NCBI GenBank assembly: GCA_023229575.1
Contig: JALNYZ010000021.1
Coordinates: forward strand, 1 to 64,000
Length of the DNA stretch: 64,000 nt
Source of the DNA: Prolixibacteraceae bacterium
GTDB lineage: Bacteria > Bacteroidota > Bacteroidia > Bacteroidales > Prolixibacteraceae
Direction of reading: 5' to 3'
Both the position numbers and the translations under genes were made by a program. Under the pieces are notes generated by a model. That model saw only the letters and a program-made list of their open reading frames with translations, was not told the DNA's origin and did no database searches. This document shows, in pieces, positions 7,782 to 16,878 of this stretch. Within the stretch, counting starts at the first letter, position 1, and each line of letters opens with the position of its first letter.

Positions 7782-8018
7782 ATGGGAATCGAGACAATTG
7801 ATATAAAAAACACTAAAGGAGTACAAGACATCCGGATTCCAAAGAAAATGAGGATAGACGATGACAAGGTTTACCTCAAAAAGGTTGGTAATACTCTATA
7901 TGTAATTCCATACCACAGCCCATGGCAAAATATGATTGATAGTACAGACTCCTTTACCTCCGATTTTATGGATGAAAGGGAACAACCTAACCAACAACAA
8001 AGAGAATCATTAGACTAA
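7782..8018 (+). CDS. vapB: VapB-type antitoxin
   Basis: 78 residues. The segment IRIPKKMRIDDDKVYLKKVG is the swapped-hairpin AbrB/MazE-type DNA-binding fold. The acidic C-terminal tail around DSFTSDFMDERE is the typical toxin-wrapping segment. It should bind and neutralise the PIN-domain toxin encoded next and repress the shared promoter. Its TAA stop overlaps the toxin start by one base (TAATG), which signals translational coupling. The gene symbol reflects the family and neighbour, not close similarity to a studied system. Confidence 0.88.
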   Translation: MGIETIDIKNTKGVQDIRIPKKMRIDDDKVYLKKVGNTLYVIPYHSPWQNMIDSTDSFTSDFMDEREQPNQQQRESLD

Positions 8019-8419
8019 TGTATTATTTGCTTGACACTAATATCTGCATCTATATCATCAAGAAAAAACCTGCTGAAGTCTTTGAGAAATTCAAGAACCT
8101 GGCTATTGGTGATGTCGGGATTTCTTCCATAACATTGGCTGAATTGCAATACGGTATCGAGAAAAGTTCAAACTCGTTGAAAAACAGAGAGGCATTAGAA
8201 AAATTCCTGACTCCCATAGAAATCATCGATTTTGGCCATAAAGCAACGTTTGAATACGGTATAATTCGTGCTGAGTTGGAGAAAAAAGGGATTCCAATTG
8301 GATCCTTAGATACGCTAATTGCCTCTCATGCAAAGAGTCTTGATGTAATTTTAGTAACGAATAATGTTAGAGAATTCGAACGAATTCCAGGTTTGAAAAT
8401 AGAAAACTGGACGAAATAG
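8018..8419 (+). CDS. vapC: VapC-type PIN-domain ribonuclease toxin
   Basis: 133 residues, the usual VapC length. PIN-domain acidic residues are visible: D6 in YYLLDTN, E42 in ITLAELQYG and D98 in GSLDTLIASHA, with the closing LVTNNVREFERIPGL strand. VapC toxins cut tRNA or rRNA when free of VapB. All catalytic positions are present, so the toxin looks functional. It is the only intact toxin-antitoxin pair in the window and lies with two degraded or orphan antitoxins around dnaB. Confidence 0.93.
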   Translation: MYYLLDTNICIYIIKKKPAEVFEKFKNLAIGDVGISSITLAELQYGIEKSSNSLKNREALEKFLTPIEIIDFGHKATFEYGIIRAELEKKGIPIGSLDTLIASHAKSLDVILVTNNVREFERIPGLKIENWTK

Positions 8420-8680
8420 AATAACCACCGACCATCACCACTGACATACCAATCGAATAGGATTTCGATACTTCAAAAAATCATTGAATATGGTTTTGGC
8501 GGACATTTAGAATTATCAGTAAAAATCTAATAGACCACTGGGCCGAAGAATGAAGTACATGGTAGCTGAACTGCTTTTCTCCATTAAAAAAGCATGGGTT
8601 TAAAATAACATGATTTGTTTGTTAATGACCGACAACAAAGAAATCAGGTTCCCTGTTGATGCCAACAAAAAATTAAACTA
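8420..8680. other. Spacer between vapC and the receptor operon
   Basis: Convergent 261-base spacer. I see no gene, RNA or strong hairpin. A weak dyad near 8642-8660 (ATCAGG...TTGAT) is not convincing as a terminator. Confidence 0.5.
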
Positions 8681-9382
8681 TTAAAAAATAGGCTCGATCT
8701 CCTTCTCCCGGATCAAATTCCAGGCCTCTACGAATCCTGATTCATCGGCAATCACTATGCCATTCTTTCGCAACAATTTTCTGACTATTTTCTGGTTGGT
8801 CTTGCTGAATTTCGAAAGTAGCGAGTTCCTGGTTGGGTTAACTGGAGTATATCCTTTCTCCTGGGCATATAAAAAATAGCTGTAAGCCGGTCCATAAGCC
8901 ATACCTGATTTGCTGTAATAGGTGTTACATGGCTCCAAATTTACTTTCCGGTAAGCGAGCAGCGATATTGTACCTTTGCTAAGAAGCTCAAAATAACTAT
9001 GATCATGCATATACTCCCCACAATATTGCCTGCTAAAATGCCGGCTATTCCCATTGGGTTCACGTATCGTAAATCCGTTCAAACTAATTTTATCGATGAC
9101 TATCTGCGCAGAAATGGCTGAATTATAATAGATTAATTCATCCCGGTAGGTACTGTAGCTCAATCCCAAATTGGAGATTCTGGTTCCATCGGCGAGTTCA
9201 ATTTCCCCCATTAGGAATTTATCGTACAAATAGGGCTTCCCTGTATAATTTGGATATGGAATAAATCGGGCACCCCTAATCTTCTCCGAAGTTTGGCTAG
9301 TCTTATGTGTTTGCTGGGCATAGACACCGGCAGAAAAGAATATCCCTGCGATCGATAGAAACAACAGTAATTTAGAAATCAT
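8681..9382 (-). CDS. Secreted protein of unknown function
   Basis: 233 residues with a clear signal peptide (about 1-22, ending VYAQ). No lipobox is present, so the product is probably periplasmic. I do not recognise a domain. The central part is beta-rich (FLMGEIELADGTRISNLGLSY, YFELLSKGTISLLAYRKV) and a helical, basic C-terminus follows (LLSKFSKTNQKIVRKLLRK). It is the last gene of a four-gene operon and starts one base after the preceding stop, so it is surely co-translated with the plug-like protein. Its role is presumably linked to the TonB receptor heading the operon. Confidence 0.85.
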   Translation of the reverse strand: MISKLLLFLSIAGIFFSAGVYAQQTHKTSQTSEKIRGARFIPYPNYTGKPYLYDKFLMGEIELADGTRISNLGLSYSTYRDELIYYNSAISAQIVIDKISLNGFTIREPNGNSRHFSRQYCGEYMHDHSYFELLSKGTISLLAYRKVNLEPCNTYYSKSGMAYGPAYSYFLYAQEKGYTPVNPTRNSLLSKFSKTNQKIVRKLLRKNGIVIADESGFVEAWNLIREKEIEPIF

Positions 9383-9383
9383 A

Positions 9384-11012
9384 TCAGTTTACTTCAAAGG
9401 ATTGTTCATTGTAAATCACCTCCCCATCCCTGGTAATTCCCCGTACAACTACCTTAAAACTTCCCTTTATATCGGAGGTTTCAAAATCAAGTGTAATGGA
9501 TTCTTTCACTTTTATACCCGGTTCCCAAAGCAAAACTTTACGAAGATCCGGTTCGTTTTGAATATGTTCTTTGGATTTATTCAAATAACCATCTGGTTGT
9601 ATTGCATCCAGGTTAAGTTTTATCAACTCATCCGATTCAGGTAAAATTTTATTTACCTGTTTGGAGGAATAAATGGCAACAACCCCTGGGAACGCAAGGT
9701 CTCCGTAAAACCGCTCTCTCCTGCATATTTCAATTCTGTCGATATCTTTGGATCCCATATTCTTAATGACATTGAGATCCTGCACGGGAATCCCATTGAG
9801 TAAAACGAGTGGCGGGTCGTTGAAATAGTTTAGTGTTGCTGGATTCAGAATATTCAAAGTTGGGATTCTGTTGAATGCCCTGAATTTTACACCCGGCAGT
9901 AGTTCTCGCGAAATCTCGGTAAAATCTGGCAGATCGATGAAAAGGGCAGGACGAACAGTCTCAGTCGGAACTCCGTAAAAAGGATACTCATGCCTTTTCT
10001 TAACTTGAGGGTTACTGAATGAAATTTCCTGACAATCGAAAATTTTTCGCATGGTTGTTGCTTCAATGGAGTTACCAATTCTCTTTTGAATTTCTATTGG
10101 GATAGTCCTTGACTCATATGCCGGTACTCCCTCTTTTATACTGTCAGTTTGGTTCAGGCTGATTTTAAGCAGCTTTTTTTTCTCCGGGTCAAAGCCCTGG
10201 ACAACAACCGGAACTTCCCCATAGTAATCTTTCATCTGAAAATGGAAGTAGCCATCTTCTCCGGTGATAAGATAGTCGAGCCAGGGAATCGAGTCTGGTA
10301 CCGAAAGAAAGATACACCCTCTATTAAATAGAGCTCCGGTGCCGGGATCTTTCACATATCCATCTACAACAATTCCTTCTTTCCCAAATATGTTTTGTTT
10401 TTTTTTGCCACTTTTCATGTGGAAGGTTTGGGAATTGTATCCTGGTGTCGACTCAACAACTGCAACAAAAAGCCGATCTTTTATGTTGGTCAAAAAGTTG
10501 GCAGGAAGACGTAATGTTGTCTTCACCTTTTCCCTGGCCTTGTAGGATTTGGAAATACCTTCTATGTTTAGCTCATTCACAGGTTTCTCAACCAACGGGG
10601 CAATATCTTTGGCCCGTAGAACCGTTGTTGTTTCGATTAAACCTGCAAATCTGTTGCAGATAAATAATTCTTTAACTGTTAACTCCGGATTTTCCCTTGT
10701 TGACGAGCAAAGCAGGTATGTATCTGTCTTCATTGAATCAGGCAAATAGATAAATCCATTGGCCTGATCATTCGAAATTTTCTTGTTGACGCTGCAAATT
10801 ATTTTCCCATGGGTGTTGATCAGATTGATATTGATCATGGCTGATCCTTCACCTGATGGGACAATGACGTTAAACAAAATTGTCTCCCCACTTGTATAGA
10901 TATCCCTGTCAGTAAAAAGAGTAATATGCTCCTTTCCCTGAGCCTGGCCACCATTGGCCCAAAAGAGTAGCAATACAATAATTATTCTTTTCACGTTAAA
11001 TTTCTTTATCAA
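9384..11012 (-). CDS. Periplasmic MG2-like protein with a TonB plug-like domain
   Basis: 542 residues with a signal peptide (about 1-25, ending GQAQ). The N-terminus begins HITLFTDRDIYTSGETILFN, which resembles the macroglobulin MG2 fold. A carboxypeptidase-regulatory-like segment lies around IVVDGYVKDPGTGALF. Between about 400 and 460 there is a plug-like stretch: PPLVLLNGIPVQDL, SKDIDRIEICRRERFYGD and FPGVVAIYSSK. This resembles the plug of TonB-dependent receptors, but no 22-strand barrel follows: only about 85 residues remain. It lies between a DUF4249 lipoprotein and a secreted unknown. It may dock with the receptor or replace its plug, which is inference. Confidence 0.8.
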   Translation of the reverse strand: MIKKFNVKRIIIVLLLFWANGGQAQGKEHITLFTDRDIYTSGETILFNVIVPSGEGSAMININLINTHGKIICSVNKKISNDQANGFIYLPDSMKTDTYLLCSSTRENPELTVKELFICNRFAGLIETTTVLRAKDIAPLVEKPVNELNIEGISKSYKAREKVKTTLRLPANFLTNIKDRLFVAVVESTPGYNSQTFHMKSGKKKQNIFGKEGIVVDGYVKDPGTGALFNRGCIFLSVPDSIPWLDYLITGEDGYFHFQMKDYYGEVPVVVQGFDPEKKKLLKISLNQTDSIKEGVPAYESRTIPIEIQKRIGNSIEATTMRKIFDCQEISFSNPQVKKRHEYPFYGVPTETVRPALFIDLPDFTEISRELLPGVKFRAFNRIPTLNILNPATLNYFNDPPLVLLNGIPVQDLNVIKNMGSKDIDRIEICRRERFYGDLAFPGVVAIYSSKQVNKILPESDELIKLNLDAIQPDGYLNKSKEHIQNEPDLRKVLLWEPGIKVKESITLDFETSDIKGSFKVVVRGITRDGEVIYNEQSFEVN

Positions 11013-11072
11013 ATTAGCAGATATACTGAATTATACTGATCAATTTCCAGGTATTTGAAATAGATTCTGGTT

Positions 11073-12167
11073 TTACTCCTCCCACCAATCCGGGGGTTGC
11101 AAAGGATCTGGGTTTGGATTTTCGGCAGAAGGTATTTCAGCCTTTATTTCTCCATCGAAAGGTATTACCGGATAACGGTTGATGGGGCGTAAGGTAAGCT
11201 CCAACGGTGGAGTAGGCAATTTCAAAAAATAGCGTATCTCCTTTACGGAATAGAGATCAAAAAATCCATAAACAATTTCAGAAGGATTTGATTTGCATAT
11301 AATGTTTCCATATACCTGTGTCTGAATGGGATCAAACAGACTTCCGGTGGCAGCAAACTGATCATTCAGTTGCTGGTGAAATTCATAAGACTCCTTTGAT
11401 ATACCGAACTGCTCAAACATCAGAATCCATCCTTGAAAGATAAGTGTACGAAGACTTGAATGGAAGTAGAGTAGCGGACTGTAATCTAGTAACAACATGG
11501 GATGTTTGATGATTTTCCCCGGTTCTGTTTGATCCTGGGGACCAACAAGATGAAATTTTTCGTTGTTCTGGTAGGAAAACCATCCGTACGAATCCGGAAA
11601 GATAGATCCGGGCACTTTGCTCCACGTCCACTGTATGGTTGATCTGACATTAAAACGGTAATAGGAAAGTGTATTTGAGACAGGCATATCTATATCGATC
11701 TCCCTCCCTTCCCTTTGATAGGTACGTGGAGTACTCTCCCCGCTGTTTTCGTTAATGGTATAGACTACATGCGTGGTGTATAGTTTATCGATGGATGGGA
11801 CCGGTGGCATTGTAACAGCCAGGGATTCGTAAGTATTGTTCAGAACATCTATCCTTAGAAAGTATTTTTTGCCACTTTCAGGAACGGAGGGAAAGGTATA
11901 ATGGCCAGATGCACTTTCTGTCGCTTTGATGGTTTTACCCCCAATCTCTACCAGACTCACAGTAGCTCCGGAAACTTCAAGTACAGGAAGTCTGTCATAA
12001 AAACTGCGGGTTCGCGTTAGATGAACATCATTTCTGCCAATATCATTTGTAATTTTTGCGTCAACAACAAACTGACCGCTTACAGTGTCAATAGCCGGAT
12101 TGTAATACTTTTCGCAGGAGACTGTGAAAAGCAGCAAAAACAGCAGGTAGTATAGTTTGTTTCGCAT
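11073..12167 (-). CDS. DUF4249 surface lipoprotein
   Basis: 364 residues. A lipoprotein signal ends in LFTVSC, with a following CEKYYNP that is typical of DUF4249. The rest is beta-rich with DUF4249-like blocks (GQFVVDAKITND, VHLTRTRSFYDRLPVLEVSGATVSL without the full run written here) and ends in an acidic tail. DUF4249 proteins are commonly found next to TonB-dependent receptors with an N-terminal STN domain, and this gene overlaps the receptor stop by one base (ATGA). It is therefore probably the substrate-binding partner on the cell surface. The substrate is unknown. Confidence 0.87.
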   Translation of the reverse strand: MRNKLYYLLFLLLFTVSCEKYYNPAIDTVSGQFVVDAKITNDIGRNDVHLTRTRSFYDRLPVLEVSGATVSLVEIGGKTIKATESASGHYTFPSVPESGKKYFLRIDVLNNTYESLAVTMPPVPSIDKLYTTHVVYTINENSGESTPRTYQREGREIDIDMPVSNTLSYYRFNVRSTIQWTWSKVPGSIFPDSYGWFSYQNNEKFHLVGPQDQTEPGKIIKHPMLLLDYSPLLYFHSSLRTLIFQGWILMFEQFGISKESYEFHQQLNDQFAATGSLFDPIQTQVYGNIICKSNPSEIVYGFFDLYSVKEIRYFLKLPTPPLELTLRPINRYPVIPFDGEIKAEIPSAENPNPDPLQPPDWWEE

Positions 12168-14899
12168 CAGAATTTGAAGTTATAGGTGACCGAAGGAACA
12201 GGAATGCCAATAATAGACATCCTGTAGATATCGTAACGGCTCTCTAAGGTGCCATATGGAGATTGCGGACTCTTACGGTAAAAAACCGAGTAGGTATTAT
12301 CCCTGCCATAAAAGTTGTAAACAGAGAAGGTCCAGCTTCCTTTCCACATGTGTTTTTTACGAAGATTTTCTTCCAGCGTAAGACTTATATCCAGCCGGTG
12401 ATAAGGAGGCATCCGGTATTTGTTCCTGTCAGAGAAGATGACTATCTGGTTGTCGGCAAACATATATTTCTGTTCGGGTAAGGTAATGGGTCGGCCCGAG
12501 GAGAGTACAAAGTTGCCGGAGAATCGCCACCTTCTGCTGATTCTGTAATTCATGACAGCCGAAAGATCGTGGGGTTTATCATAAACGGAAGGATAGTAAG
12601 AACCGCTGTTGATATTTTCTTGCGGGAACTCACTCTCACCTTTTCTGAAAGTTCTGGAATAAGTATAACTAATCCAGCCATTTAACCTACCAGTACTCTT
12701 CTTTGCAAATAATTCCAAACCATAGGAAAATCCTTTAGAGGTCATTACATCTGTTTCGATATGATGGTTCATAACAAGTTTAGCACCATTTTTGTACTCC
12801 ATCAAGTTCTGAAGGCTTTTGTAATAAACTTCTACAGAGGTTTCAAATTTGGAATTGGAAGGATTTTTGAAGAACCCAAGCGCAATCTGATCATTGACCA
12901 ATGACGGAATGTATGGATCTGACCCTTTCCAGTAATCAGCAGGAGAAATTACAGCAGAATTGGAAATTTGATTGTAAAACTGATGAATTCTCTGGTAACT
13001 TAACCTGACAGATCCCCCATTTCCCAATACATATTTCATAGAAAACCGAGGTTCCAGTCCGCCATAACTTTTAATTACTGCCCCGGAATTATATAGGGTA
13101 GAATCACTGATGGTCGCCTTGCTCCTGGGAAGACCAGGAAAATAACTGTAAACCAGTCCTGGGCCGTAGTTGACAAAATGTGTATACCGTAATCCGATGT
13201 TGAAGGCCAATTTTTTTGTGAGGTCGAAGTCGTCATCTGCAAAAAGCGCTGCTTCCGCTGTTTGCTCAGGCCTCATGATATCAGCCATAACATTGCTGAC
13301 TGCCTGACCGGGAACAATTTCACCGGGGTTTATCTTGTATCCCATGGCTTGAAACCCGGCATTGATCCTGTGTTTTTCGTTCGGATAAAGAGAAAGTGCA
13401 TATTTAAGACTACCGTACTGAATATTTGATTTGAGAATGTAATTGGTTTCGGGGTGGAGGAGATCGGTCTTATCAACATTTAAATCATATTTTGAATATG
13501 CAAGGGTTAAATTTGAAGTGATTTTTTCAGAGAGATTCGATTTCCAATTCAGGGAACCCAACGTATTACCATAACTATATAGGGTATTTGAGTTTAAATT
13601 GAATGCATCAGAACTCATATAACCCATCAATTTCAAGTGATTTTTGGGACCCAGTTCGAAATTCAGGGTACCGTTCACATCATAGAATTTCGCGATGCTG
13701 TACATAAATGTTTTATTTCTGGATTGTTTCATCATCCAGTCAGAGTAGGTTGTTCTCCCCCCTATTAAATAAGTGCTTTTCTTTTTCTTAGTTAAAGGTC
13801 CCTCAATTGTCAATCTACTGTTTATTAGGCCAATTCCCCCATTTACACTAAGATTTTTCTCGGTTCCTTTTTTTAATTGAACATCCATCACGGAGGAAAT
13901 ACGTTCTCCGTAGGATGCAGGGATACCGCCTTTGTACAGGGTAACATCATCGACTGCATCCGGGTTGATCATGGAAAAGAATCCGAACAAGTGGGTAGTA
14001 TTAAAGACAGGAGCACCATCCAGTAATACGAGATTTTGGTCAGTGTTACCACCGCGAACATTAAAGCCTGAAGACATTTCCCCTACACTTTGAACTCCTG
14101 GCATCATTATCATGCTTTTAATCAGATCGGCCTCACCCATCAATACCGGTAGCTCTTTCACCGTGATGGAACTCATCTTGATCATACTCATCTGTGCTTT
14201 GGAAGCCTTCGAGTTTTCGCCGAGTACGGTTAATTCAGCAATCGAAAAGGATTTCTCGAACAGATCGAAATCCACCTTTCCATCCTGGATTAGATTGATA
14301 CTGAAATATTGGTTTTCAAAGCTCATAAAAGATACCTGAAGGTGGACTTGTCCTGTCGGGAGATCAATGGAATATCTACCCCTGGTATCGGTTGCCACAC
14401 CCACCTTCGTTTCAGGATTGTAAACCACAGCCCCCATAAGCGGATCACCTGTCTTGCCTTCGAATACCCTCCCCTGGATTTTTGCCCGTTTGTACCTGCC
14501 TTGATTGATAGGATCGCCCACGACAAGTATTTTTGACTCTTCTTTGCTCGTTACCAAATCTTTATCGGCATTCGCCGGAAAAACAAACACCGAACTGTTC
14601 TGAAAAAACCTGCTATTTAATTCTTTGCCCTCAAGGATCCGGTTAACTACCTGAATAAGTGGTTGATTTTCGAAAGAACCAGTATAATCCCGGGAAGCGA
14701 TCCATTCACTTTTATAAAAAAAATGGATGCCATATTTATTTTCAAGTGATGAGAAAACATCCTGAAGGGGAGTCTTTGAGTAATTACCTGTTATTTTAAC
14801 CTCCTGGATTTCCTGAGACCAACCCGGTTGTGAAAAAAGAACCATTGCAACAAACAGAAATGTAGCCGTAAGTATTCGGATTTGTTTATTTTTCTTCAC
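12167..14899 (-). CDS. TonB-dependent receptor with STN domain
   Basis: 910 residues. The signal peptide (about 1-29) is followed by a secretin/TonB short N-terminal (STN) domain (about 35-105: LQDVFSSLENKYGIHFFYKS). Next come a carboxypeptidase-regulatory-like domain (about 142-225), a plug (about 250-350, with FNVRGGNTDQNLVLLDGAPV) and an outer-membrane beta barrel ending in YNFKF. It should import an unknown ligand with TonB energy. An STN domain often signals to an anti-sigma factor of the FecR type, yet no FecR or sigma gene is adjacent. It heads the operon transcribed towards 8.7 kb. Confidence 0.93.
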   Translation of the reverse strand: MKKNKQIRILTATFLFVAMVLFSQPGWSQEIQEVKITGNYSKTPLQDVFSSLENKYGIHFFYKSEWIASRDYTGSFENQPLIQVVNRILEGKELNSRFFQNSSVFVFPANADKDLVTSKEESKILVVGDPINQGRYKRAKIQGRVFEGKTGDPLMGAVVYNPETKVGVATDTRGRYSIDLPTGQVHLQVSFMSFENQYFSINLIQDGKVDFDLFEKSFSIAELTVLGENSKASKAQMSMIKMSSITVKELPVLMGEADLIKSMIMMPGVQSVGEMSSGFNVRGGNTDQNLVLLDGAPVFNTTHLFGFFSMINPDAVDDVTLYKGGIPASYGERISSVMDVQLKKGTEKNLSVNGGIGLINSRLTIEGPLTKKKKSTYLIGGRTTYSDWMMKQSRNKTFMYSIAKFYDVNGTLNFELGPKNHLKLMGYMSSDAFNLNSNTLYSYGNTLGSLNWKSNLSEKITSNLTLAYSKYDLNVDKTDLLHPETNYILKSNIQYGSLKYALSLYPNEKHRINAGFQAMGYKINPGEIVPGQAVSNVMADIMRPEQTAEAALFADDDFDLTKKLAFNIGLRYTHFVNYGPGLVYSYFPGLPRSKATISDSTLYNSGAVIKSYGGLEPRFSMKYVLGNGGSVRLSYQRIHQFYNQISNSAVISPADYWKGSDPYIPSLVNDQIALGFFKNPSNSKFETSVEVYYKSLQNLMEYKNGAKLVMNHHIETDVMTSKGFSYGLELFAKKSTGRLNGWISYTYSRTFRKGESEFPQENINSGSYYPSVYDKPHDLSAVMNYRISRRWRFSGNFVLSSGRPITLPEQKYMFADNQIVIFSDRNKYRMPPYHRLDISLTLEENLRKKHMWKGSWTFSVYNFYGRDNTYSVFYRKSPQSPYGTLESRYDIYRMSIIGIPVPSVTYNFKF

Positions 14900-15104
14900 A
14901 ATGAAGGCAGTGATTTATGATCAAATTAGTATAGTATTCGTATTCATTACAGTCATAATCACTGCATAATACAGGGATTTCAAATGTATCGAAATGAAAT
15001 GTATTTACCATGAGAATTTTCAAAAAAATCTACTGAAAAGTTTGAAAAACATTACATTGGTCCGTCAATCCCATTTTTAGGCAGTTTCAAAATCATTTGC
15101 ACAT

Positions 15105-15140
15105 AAAAAAGGAGCCTCCCGGTTGGGAGGCTCCTTTTTT
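15105..15140 (-). terminator. Strong terminator of the SusC/SusD operon
   Basis: Perfect 16-base stem, AAAAAAGGAGCCTCCC with GGGAGGCTCCTTTTTT, closed by a GGTT loop. It lies 39 bases past the last gene of the operon. It would also insulate the receptor operon promoter region that follows. Confidence 0.93.
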
Positions 15141-15179
15141 AATGAACCAAAAGAAACCTGTCAGCAATAAATGCCAAGG

Positions 15180-15893
15180 TTACTTTTTGGTATAAGTGTG
15201 AACACCGGTTTCATATACATTTCCCTTATACCGGATAGTATAATTCCCAACCATTTTCCCAGTATTAGGATCAATCGTCCCTGATTCAATCCCAGACCAA
15301 CTAGCTGAAAAGTTGGTCAGTGGCATTGAATAGGTATTTGTGGTGAAATTGAGCGCAAAAACCCCTGTCCAACCTGAATTCCAATAGTTATCGGTTACGA
15401 TAGTAGTTGCATCGCGTTTCACAAATGACACATCATAACTGTAGTCCTCTGCCGGCTCATCAGCATTGAATGTACCTACAAAGATCCCTACCGGTTCAAA
15501 AATTGTAAAACTCCAGATAGGACCATAAGTCATCACCCCATTGGCATCCTTCATGGTCACTTTCCAATAGTAAGTTTTACCAAGCTCTACAGGAACAGTA
15601 ATTGATAAACCTGAATTAGCAGCTTTGTATAGTCCAGGTTGATTACTCGTTCCAAAATAAATATCAGCTTTGGGGGCATCTCCATCCTTATCGGTAGTAA
15701 CCCACTTCAAGTCAATAGTTGTTCCAGTTATTTTTACAGTCGCCTCGTCCAAAGGTGCAGCTACTGTTGGTGCTGTAAAGGAATGAAAGACGGTAATCTT
15801 GCCATCCTCCTTGGTACAACTTTGCAATGCGAAAAGGCTGAATAGGACAGGCAGAATTGTAAAGATTAAATTTATCTTTTTCATATTTTTCAT
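15180..15893 (-). CDS. Surface lipoprotein of the Sus-like operon (Fn3/SusE-like)
   Basis: About 237 residues. The signal peptide ends in the lipobox LQSC near residue 22. Residues about 35-125 look like a fibronectin-III/SusE-type domain (SFTAPTVAAPLDEATVKITG, then LGKTYYWKVTMKDANG). The C-terminal half is a separate beta domain resembling those that follow SusC/SusD pairs (GTIDPNTGKMVGNYTI). It is the last gene before the terminator. It probably assists glycan or peptide binding at the cell surface. I start it at the ATG at 15893; another ATG at 15884 is equally good, while the longer frame begins with TTG. Confidence 0.82.
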   Translation of the reverse strand: MKNMKKINLIFTILPVLFSLFALQSCTKEDGKITVFHSFTAPTVAAPLDEATVKITGTTIDLKWVTTDKDGDAPKADIYFGTSNQPGLYKAANSGLSITVPVELGKTYYWKVTMKDANGVMTYGPIWSFTIFEPVGIFVGTFNADEPAEDYSYDVSFVKRDATTIVTDNYWNSGWTGVFALNFTTNTYSMPLTNFSASWSGIESGTIDPNTGKMVGNYTIRYKGNVYETGVHTYTKK

Positions 15894-15928
15894 TGTAACA
15901 AACAATTAATATAATTAATCAAATATGA

Positions 15929-16846
15929 TTATAGCCTCGTTAATATCTCATATATTTTACGTGGTGCACCACCAGAAAGGTAGTAGTAATTTAATACAAA
16001 TCTCTTTGTGGAAGGATCGTAATAATTTGTATCAGGACTTGGGGCGGCAGGAGGAGTCGCTGGATCACCTGTATAAGTAGAATACATCCCAAAATTTTCA
16101 GGAGCTACATCAGGAGTAGAAAGCATAACTTTATTCATTGTCTTACCTCCAACAACCATTGTGACATCCAAAATTTCAATATCCAAAATATATGGATAAT
16201 CACCCATCTGAGTTTTACGAATTGTTTTACAGTTAACAGTCGATGCAGTTTCAGTTTTATCAACAGTAAAAGTACCGGCTGTAGGGTGAATTCTATATCC
16301 AATTGCGTGATAATCAGCTGCATATGGATTAGATATCGGTAACGCCAACAAATAAGACTTCATGTTACCGGCTATAGTGATATTATTCCCTGAAGCAGTT
16401 TTGGCCGAAGCAATGGAAATACCAGCGATATAGTTGTCACAGGCATTTAAAGTCTCAGCACCCCATACTTTACCAGAAGCATAGCCATTTCTGGTTCCTG
16501 CCTTAATAACCAAGGTTGCGGAGGTCAGTGAAACCGTTGGGAATGGTTTATAACTCTTCTTAAAGTTCGTATTATAAAGCGTTACGGCAGCAGGGTCAAT
16601 TATCAGGCTTACAGTGATGTCTTCAGTAGGAAGTGCATCTGTCGCAATGTTTACCAAAAATGTGAAAGGCACCTCACCAGCAACCGGTTTCAACGCCATT
16701 TGCTGAAGGGTTGGAACTGCGATGGTGGCGTACATTTTACCTGCCAGATCATCCTTCCAGTATTCTCCCACATTATCTTTCAGGCAGGAGTTCAAAAGAA
16801 AAATGCCGGCCAGAAAGGAGAGTGTCAATATTACTTTATTTTTCAT
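15929..16846 (-). CDS. Surface lipoprotein, DUF1735-like (BT_3987-type)
   Basis: 305 residues from the ATG at 16846. The lipobox is FLLNSC. An N-terminal domain of the DUF1735/BT_3987 type is suggested by FTFLVNIATDALPTEDITVS and by PFPTVSLTSATLVIKAGT. Such proteins follow SusC/SusD pairs and are thought to bind ligand on the surface. It begins 32 bases after the susD stop, so it belongs to the same transcript. The longer frame (to 16879) adds 11 residues ahead of a normal lipoprotein signal and is less likely. The ligand cannot be read from sequence. Confidence 0.82.
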   Translation of the reverse strand: MKNKVILTLSFLAGIFLLNSCLKDNVGEYWKDDLAGKMYATIAVPTLQQMALKPVAGEVPFTFLVNIATDALPTEDITVSLIIDPAAVTLYNTNFKKSYKPFPTVSLTSATLVIKAGTRNGYASGKVWGAETLNACDNYIAGISIASAKTASGNNITIAGNMKSYLLALPISNPYAADYHAIGYRIHPTAGTFTVDKTETASTVNCKTIRKTQMGDYPYILDIEILDVTMVVGGKTMNKVMLSTPDVAPENFGMYSTYTGDPATPPAAPSPDTNYYDPSTKRFVLNYYYLSGGAPRKIYEILTRL

Positions 16847-16878
16847 ACTTAATTTTTTAAAAATTTTACAACCAATCA

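Noticed and set aside
8461..8580. Short gene fragment after vapC (EYGFGGHLEL peptide)
   Set aside because: No start, length or family support; left as spacer.
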